From Nesterenkonia salmonea (GTDB lineage Bacteria; Actinomycetota; Actinomycetes; Actinomycetales; Micrococcaceae), in the NCBI RefSeq assembly GCF_005771525.1, contig NZ_VAVZ01000035.1, positions 1-39,403 of the forward strand: a DNA stretch of 39,403 bases, given 5' to 3'. Positions 32,334 to 39,403 of the stretch are shown here, one piece after another. A model generated the notes under the pieces. That model saw only the letters and a program-made list of their open reading frames with translations. It made no database searches and was not told the origin of the DNA. Numbering within the stretch: the stretch's first letter is position 1; each line of letters begins with the position of its first letter. The position numbers and the translations under genes are program-made.

Positions 32334-33407
32334 GTGAAGCTCGCCGCCATTCGATCCATCTACGAGGCTGAGCCTCCGTTTGCCACCGTCTACCTACAGG
32401 CTCAGGCCGCCAGCCCCAATGCCGAACAGGAAGTCCGGCTGCGTTGGGACTCGCTGCGCAGCCAGCTGGCTGACGCTGGTGCCCATGATGAAACTCTCAC
32501 AGCACTCGACGACGCCGTGCTGGGCGAGGACATCACCGCCATTCAGACTGAAGGCCGAGTGCTGGTGGCCAACCGCACCGGGCTGCTGCTGGAGCAGGAC
32601 TTTGACGCCACTCGTGACGGAGGGGACAAGGCCGTTCTGGGTGAGCCGCCCGCACTAGGTGACTATCTGCGGCAGCGGGCCCGCTCCGTGCGCGGCCTGG
32701 TGGTCCTGGTGGACAAGGAGCGCGCAACCCTGCGCCGGGAAGTCTTCACCTCAGCGGCCGTCTTGGACTCCGGCAGCGAATCCGGAGTCGAGGGCTCCGC
32801 GACCGAAAGTGTGCACAAGCCGCGAGAGGGCGCAGAACACCACCGCCGCATGCAGCAGCGGGCTGAAGAGGCCGCGTGGCTCAATATCCGCGACATCACA
32901 GAAACTGTGCGCAAAACCGCAGAGAAGTGGGGTCCCGACGCTCTGGTGGTGGCCGGCGAGGTCCAAGGTCGCAAGATGCTGCTGGAAGAGCTACCCGTCC
33001 ACCTCCAGGAGATGTCATACGAGGTGGAGGCTGGTGGCGGAATTTCCAGTGACTCCGCTGATGACGGCACCGAGCAGGCGCTCACAGAGGCTCTGCTGAG
33101 TACGGCCCGTCAGATCACCATCGACCGAGCTAAGGCTGAGACCGAACGCTTCGGTACCGCTCGGGCTAACGGGTTGGCAGTAGAGGGTGCCGAGAACATC
33201 CGCCGGGCGGCCACACTGGGCGCCATTGAGACTCTCCTGCTCCGCTATGACGCTGAAGCAGAGGATGAGGACACATTGCTGCGCGACGCCGCCGGAGTCG
33301 ATGCCGCTGTGGGACTCGTCGGAACATCCGTTGAGGGTAACGCCGCAGCGATCTTGCGCTACGAGGCGCCTGTGGACCAGATGGACTCCCAACCGTCCTC
33401 CAACTGA
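32334..33407 (+). CDS. baeRF2-family (Rv2629-like) eRF1-related protein
   Basis: A 357-residue protein resembling mycobacterial Rv2629 and the bacterial archaeo-eukaryotic release-factor family 2. The opening IRSIYEAEPPFATVYLQ, a central VHKPREGAEHHRRMQ, LVVAGEVQGRKMLLEELP and the ending AAILRYEAPVD match that family. Members have the central eRF1/Vms1-like RNase H fold and are proposed to act on ribosomes or peptidyl-tRNA; a biochemical role for this one is inference. Unlike most neighbours it has a classical AGGAGG ribosome-binding site 9 nt before GTG 32334, which decides the start. No GGQ motif is visible. It is isolated between hemA and ligA. Confidence 0.78.
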   Translation: MKLAAIRSIYEAEPPFATVYLQAQAASPNAEQEVRLRWDSLRSQLADAGAHDETLTALDDAVLGEDITAIQTEGRVLVANRTGLLLEQDFDATRDGGDKAVLGEPPALGDYLRQRARSVRGLVVLVDKERATLRREVFTSAAVLDSGSESGVEGSATESVHKPREGAEHHRRMQQRAEEAAWLNIRDITETVRKTAEKWGPDALVVAGEVQGRKMLLEELPVHLQEMSYEVEAGGGISSDSADDGTEQALTEALLSTARQITIDRAKAETERFGTARANGLAVEGAENIRRAATLGAIETLLLRYDAEAEDEDTLLRDAAGVDAAVGLVGTSVEGNAAAILRYEAPVDQMDSQPSSN

Positions 33408-36651
<3,244 letters not shown>

Positions 36652-36664
36652 GTGACGTGCCGCC

Positions 36665-37480
36665 GTGCCGTACATCAAAGATGCCCGGTCACACCCCCAA
36701 GCGCCGGACGTTGAAGCAGCAGGTCTGCGGTGGCTGAAGTCAGCTGAAACCGCGGGCGGGCCCCACATCGTGGACGTCCTCCAAAGCCGCGCCGACGCCC
36801 TTCACCTCGAGCGCGTGACACCTCAGAAAGCGACCGCCTTAGCTGCCGCTGAATTCGGGGCCGCACTGGCCAGAATGCACCAGTCCGTGTGGCCTGGTGG
36901 CCCGTTGAACCTCCGCGGAGACTCCCTGACCCTCTTCGGCACTCTGGCACCAACACATCCAGCCGGTGTTCCGCACCTGTTCGGCCCGGCAGATCAACTA
37001 CTAGAGCTTGGTGCAGGCGAACACCAGTCCTGGGGATCCTTCCATGCCGCAGAACGATTGGACCCTGTGTTCCAACAGCTGGAGGCAGCGCTGACACCAG
37101 CAGAGAACCAGCTGCTCCGCAACGCGCAAGAACGGATCGCCGCTGGTGACTTCGACACCGAAGAACCTGCTTCCCTCCTACACGGTGACCTGTGGAGCGG
37201 CAATGTGCTCTGGAGTGATCACGGGGCTGTTCTCATTGATCCAGCCGCCCACACTGGTCACCGAGAAACCGACCTGGCAATGCTGCAGCTCTTTGGCCTG
37301 CCGCACCTGGATGAGGTACTCAGCGTCTACCAGCAAACCGCGCCACTCACCGAAGGGTGGCAGGATCGGGTCCCTGTCCACCAGCTGTTCTATCTAGCGG
37401 TTCACCTGCTGCTGTTCGGCACCACCTACCATGAGGCGACGATCGCAGCGGCCGGACGCGTCACCAGCATTCGCGGCTGA
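36665..37480 (+). CDS. Fructosamine kinase-family protein
   Basis: A 271-residue protein of the fructosamine/ketosamine-3-kinase family (APH fold). The catalytic loop LLHGDLWSGNVLW (His173, Asp175) and metal motif AVLIDPAAHTGHRETDLAML (Asp192) are intact. The N-lobe is short: it starts at YIKDARSHPQAPDVEAAGLRWL, with Lys5 and Glu18 possibly standing for the ATP-lobe salt bridge, and the Gly-rich strands seen in longer homologues are missing. A role in repair of glycated amines is expected from the family. GTG 36665 has an AGGTGA site upstream. It lies 13 nt after the phosphatase gene and ends before a strong bidirectional hairpin. Confidence 0.88.
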   Translation: MPYIKDARSHPQAPDVEAAGLRWLKSAETAGGPHIVDVLQSRADALHLERVTPQKATALAAAEFGAALARMHQSVWPGGPLNLRGDSLTLFGTLAPTHPAGVPHLFGPADQLLELGAGEHQSWGSFHAAERLDPVFQQLEAALTPAENQLLRNAQERIAAGDFDTEEPASLLHGDLWSGNVLWSDHGAVLIDPAAHTGHRETDLAMLQLFGLPHLDEVLSVYQQTAPLTEGWQDRVPVHQLFYLAVHLLLFGTTYHEATIAAAGRVTSIRG

Positions 37481-37493
37481 GCCGCACAGCAAA

Positions 37494-37537
37494 CGCCCCG
37501 GCCAGGAGCCTGCATGTGCAGGCACCTGGCCGGGGCG
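37494..37537. terminator. Bidirectional two-tier hairpin terminator
   Basis: CGCCCCGGCCAGG (37494-37506) pairs perfectly with 37525-37537. After one A/A mismatch, a second 7-bp stem GCCTGCA/TGCAGGC (37508-37514 with 37517-37523) continues, making a near-continuous 20-bp stem. It sits between the convergent fructosamine kinase and symporter genes and can serve both. No T-run follows on either strand. Confidence 0.7.
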
Positions 37538-37549
37538 CGCTCAGTGACT

Positions 37550-39196
37550 TTACTGGTGAGGCGCGATGTCGCGCTTCGGACCAGCCTTGGACTCGTCCAC
37601 CACAATCTTCATATCCTCTGGACCGGGGATGTACTCTGGGTCCTCCATAAGACGTCCAGCCTTGCGGTCGTTGAGGTACTGCTGCATCTCCTTCTTGACC
37701 ACCGGAGCCAGAATGACCAGCCCGATGACGTTGATGAAGATACAGAGGAACAACGCCGAGTCAGCGAAGTCGATGATGTTGGCGAAGGACACCAGGCAAC
37801 CGATGACGATGAAGACACAGACAATCACGCGGAAGATCGTGTCAGTGGCCTGGTTCGTACCAACCAGGTAACGCCAAGCCTGAAGACCGTAGTAGCTCCA
37901 CGTAATCAGTGTCGAGAACGCGAAGAGGAAGACTGCGATCGCCAACAGAACCGAGAAGTTATTGAAGAAGGTGTCGAAAGCGCCGAAGGTCAGACCGATC
38001 GGGTCTTCTGCGTTGGCTTCAACGGCTCCATCCCAGGTTGCCTGGTCTGGGTACCAAGCGAACACGATCACCAGTGCGGTCATGGTGCAGACCACCACAG
38101 TATCGATGAAGGGCTCCAACGCGGCGACAAAGCCCTCGGAGACCGGCCGGCGGGTCCTGACCGCAGAGTGCGCAATCGGTGCTGAACCAATGCCCGCCTC
38201 GTTGGAGAACGCTGCTCGCTGAACACCGATGATGATGACACCGATCATGCCGCCTGCCACACCTTCAGGGGAGAATGCTCCGCTGATGATAGCGCCGAAT
38301 GCTGCGCCGATATTGCCGAAGTTCGCAAAAATGACCAACAGACATGCTGCGACGTAAATGATGGCCATGGCTGGAACCAGCGTGGCGGTCACCTTAGCGA
38401 TCGACTTGATACCACCGATGATGACCAGTGCCACCAAACCAGCGAAGATGATGCCGAAGATCAGCGCACCGGCATCGCCGTGCAGGATGGTGTCCTCACT
38501 GCCGGTGACAGTGCCCAGTGCGTCACGAATACCTGCGAAGGCATTGTTGGCCTGGAACATGCCGCCACCGATAATGCCGAAGAGCATGATGGAGATGGCA
38601 AAGATACCGGTGATGATCGCCACCGGGATGCGGCCAAGACGCATGAAAGCGACCGGGAGGTACTTGAAGGGGCCGCCGTGGACCTCTCCATTCTCATCGA
38701 TCGTGCGGTACCGGACACCGAGGGTGCACTCGACGAACTTGGTACACATACCCAACAGACCGGCCAGAATCATCCAGAAGGTCGCACCAGGACCGCCCAA
38801 GGAGACCGCCGCGGCCACACCGGCGATATTGCCAAGACCCACAGTTCCCGAAACAGCTGCAGTCAGCGCCTGGAAGTGTGAGACCTCGCCCGGATCGTCA
38901 TCGCGCGACCACTTGCCGCGGACAGTCTCCAGGGATACGACGAAGCCAGTGAATTGGACGCCCTTGAAGTAGATGGTGAAGCCGATGGCGGCCACAATGG
39001 CCCACAGGACCAGCAGCGAACCGTCCCACAGCATGGTGTCTTCGGGGAAAGGATCACCGAGCGGGACCTGCACCGAGGTCCCGAAAATCAGATTGACGAA
39101 GAATTCGGTGATGCGACCGAACGCCTCGTCAATAGTGTCTGCAAAGTCCTGGATCGGCGAAGCCTCCGCCGCCAGGAGTTGTCCCTCAGGACTCAT
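37550..39196 (-). CDS. AGCS-family alanine/glycine:cation symporter
   Basis: A 548-residue membrane protein with about 10-11 transmembrane segments. ALTAAVSGTVGLGNIAGVAAAVSLGGPGATFWM is the family signature that forms the amino acid and Na+ site, followed by CTKFVECTLGVRYR; RAAFSNEAGIGSAPIAHSAVRT is the second family block. It should import alanine or glycine with Na+. Both ends are longer and more charged than in the smallest family members. ATG 39196 is preferred because GAGGGG lies 9 nt upstream; the ATG three codons earlier directly abuts that site. The leader carries hairpins and a palindromic operator candidate (39295-39313). No glycine riboswitch consensus is visible. Confidence 0.94.
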   Translation of the reverse strand: MSPEGQLLAAEASPIQDFADTIDEAFGRITEFFVNLIFGTSVQVPLGDPFPEDTMLWDGSLLVLWAIVAAIGFTIYFKGVQFTGFVVSLETVRGKWSRDDDPGEVSHFQALTAAVSGTVGLGNIAGVAAAVSLGGPGATFWMILAGLLGMCTKFVECTLGVRYRTIDENGEVHGGPFKYLPVAFMRLGRIPVAIITGIFAISIMLFGIIGGGMFQANNAFAGIRDALGTVTGSEDTILHGDAGALIFGIIFAGLVALVIIGGIKSIAKVTATLVPAMAIIYVAACLLVIFANFGNIGAAFGAIISGAFSPEGVAGGMIGVIIIGVQRAAFSNEAGIGSAPIAHSAVRTRRPVSEGFVAALEPFIDTVVVCTMTALVIVFAWYPDQATWDGAVEANAEDPIGLTFGAFDTFFNNFSVLLAIAVFLFAFSTLITWSYYGLQAWRYLVGTNQATDTIFRVIVCVFIVIGCLVSFANIIDFADSALFLCIFINVIGLVILAPVVKKEMQQYLNDRKAGRLMEDPEYIPGPEDMKIVVDESKAGPKRDIAPHQ

Positions 39197-39236
39197 GTCG
39201 TTCATCCCCTCATGTGGATGTCAAAAGCAGTTAACA

Positions 39237-39252
39237 GGTGCCTCGTGGCACC
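39237..39252 (-). repeat. Leader hairpin of the symporter transcript
   Basis: GGTGCC-TCGT-GGCACC is a perfect 6-bp stem with 4-nt loop, followed by a short CCCC/GGGG pairing. It lies about 40 nt before the symporter start, inside the predicted leader, and may influence translation or attenuation. Confidence 0.4.
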
Positions 39253-39277
39253 CCTGGGGTGGCCCAGAATGAGCTTC

Positions 39278-39283
39278 AATCTA
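39278..39283 (-). promoter_or_regulatory. Candidate -10 box of the symporter gene
   Basis: TAGATT on the minus strand, giving a leader of about 75 nt. The matching -35 region would fall at the edge of the palindrome 39295-39313. No strong -35 consensus is visible. Confidence 0.4.
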
Positions 39284-39294
39284 CTCGTCTACTG

Positions 39295-39313
39295 TTTCGC
39301 ACTGTTTGCGAAA
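39295..39313. promoter_or_regulatory. Palindromic operator candidate upstream of the symporter
   Basis: TTTCGCA-CTGTT-TGCGAAA is a perfect 7-bp inverted repeat with 5-nt spacer. It overlaps an imperfect 10-nt direct repeat (ACTGTTTCGC / ACTGTTTGCG). Its place upstream of the candidate -10 suggests a repressor or activator site for amino acid uptake. The binder is unknown. Confidence 0.5.
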
Positions 39314-39374
39314 TCCCACCCGAGTGTTAAAAGCACGTTTCAGGTTGCACTTACCTTACACCCAGGAAGTGATC

Positions 39375-39403
39375 ATGGTCACGCATTTTCGTCTCGACAT
39401 GCC
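39375..39403 (+). CDS. Possible 5' end of a divergent gene, cut by the window edge
   Basis: ATG 39375 has an AGGAAG ribosome-binding site 5 nt upstream (39364-39369), and the frame stays open for the remaining nine codons (MVTHFRLDM). This is too little to identify. If real, it would share the intergenic region and the palindrome with the symporter. Confidence 0.3.

Noticed and set aside
39341-39357. AGGT-N7-ACCT as a DtxR/IdeR iron box
   Set aside because: Only four bases per arm match and the rest does not fit the TTAGGTTAG consensus.
39197-39403. Glycine riboswitch upstream of the AGCS symporter
   Set aside because: Such riboswitches often precede AGCS genes, but the conserved GGCGCCGAAGG core is not found in the leader; only simple hairpins are present.

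Overview
The window is chromosomal core DNA of a moderately high-G+C actinobacterium, most likely Micrococcales and probably Micrococcaceae. This rests on three things: gene families largely confined to actinobacteria (UPF0182, Zincin_2, UvrD2 with HRDC, AdnAB, baeRF2, the coproporphyrin heme branch), the inserted segment in the NAD-dependent ligase, and many genes whose start codon lies 6-9 nt downstream of a TANNNT box (leaderless transcription). No genus can be named from sequence alone. I saw no prophage, IS element, CRISPR array or toxin-antitoxin locus.

Left part (1-7.0 kb, minus strand): initiator tRNA-fMet with its own promoter and terminator. It lies downstream of a run of four genes: an E1/ThiF-like protein, a Zincin_2 putative metalloprotease, a membrane-anchored PDZ/Lon-like serine protease, and the large UPF0182 membrane protein. 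The protease pair is translationally coupled.

DNA repair block (7.0-21.2 kb): a YgjP-like metallopeptidase (+) converges on uvrD2 (-). A leaderless phosphotransferase-like gene with a Ser/Ala-rich tail diverges from uvrD2. An MFS exporter and a PdxH-like flavin oxidase follow. Then come adnA and adnB (minus, 4-nt overlap), the RecBCD-like end-resection motor-nuclease, with a DEDDh exonuclease diverging from adnA.

Small accessory genes (21.2-23.0 kb): two short membrane proteins (+) converge on a methyltransferase and a four-TM membrane protein (-).

Heme block (23.1-32.2 kb): minus-strand genes hemE-cgoX(hemY)-chdC(hemQ)-hemC-hemD-hemB-hemL, with hemA divergent from hemE. Together they cover glutamyl-tRNA to coproporphyrinogen III, its oxidation to coproporphyrin III, and the final decarboxylation of coproheme. 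Ferrochelatase (cpfC/hemH) is not in the window. A perfect dyad upstream of chdC and a related imperfect dyad over the hemA -10 box suggest shared regulation.

Right part (32.2-39.4 kb): a baeRF2-family protein, NAD-dependent DNA ligase ligA, an inositol monophosphatase-family enzyme overlapping ligA, a fructosamine kinase-family protein, and, convergent across a strong hairpin, an AGCS alanine/sodium symporter. A palindromic operator candidate lies upstream of the symporter. No gene-free stretch exceeds about 210 bases.
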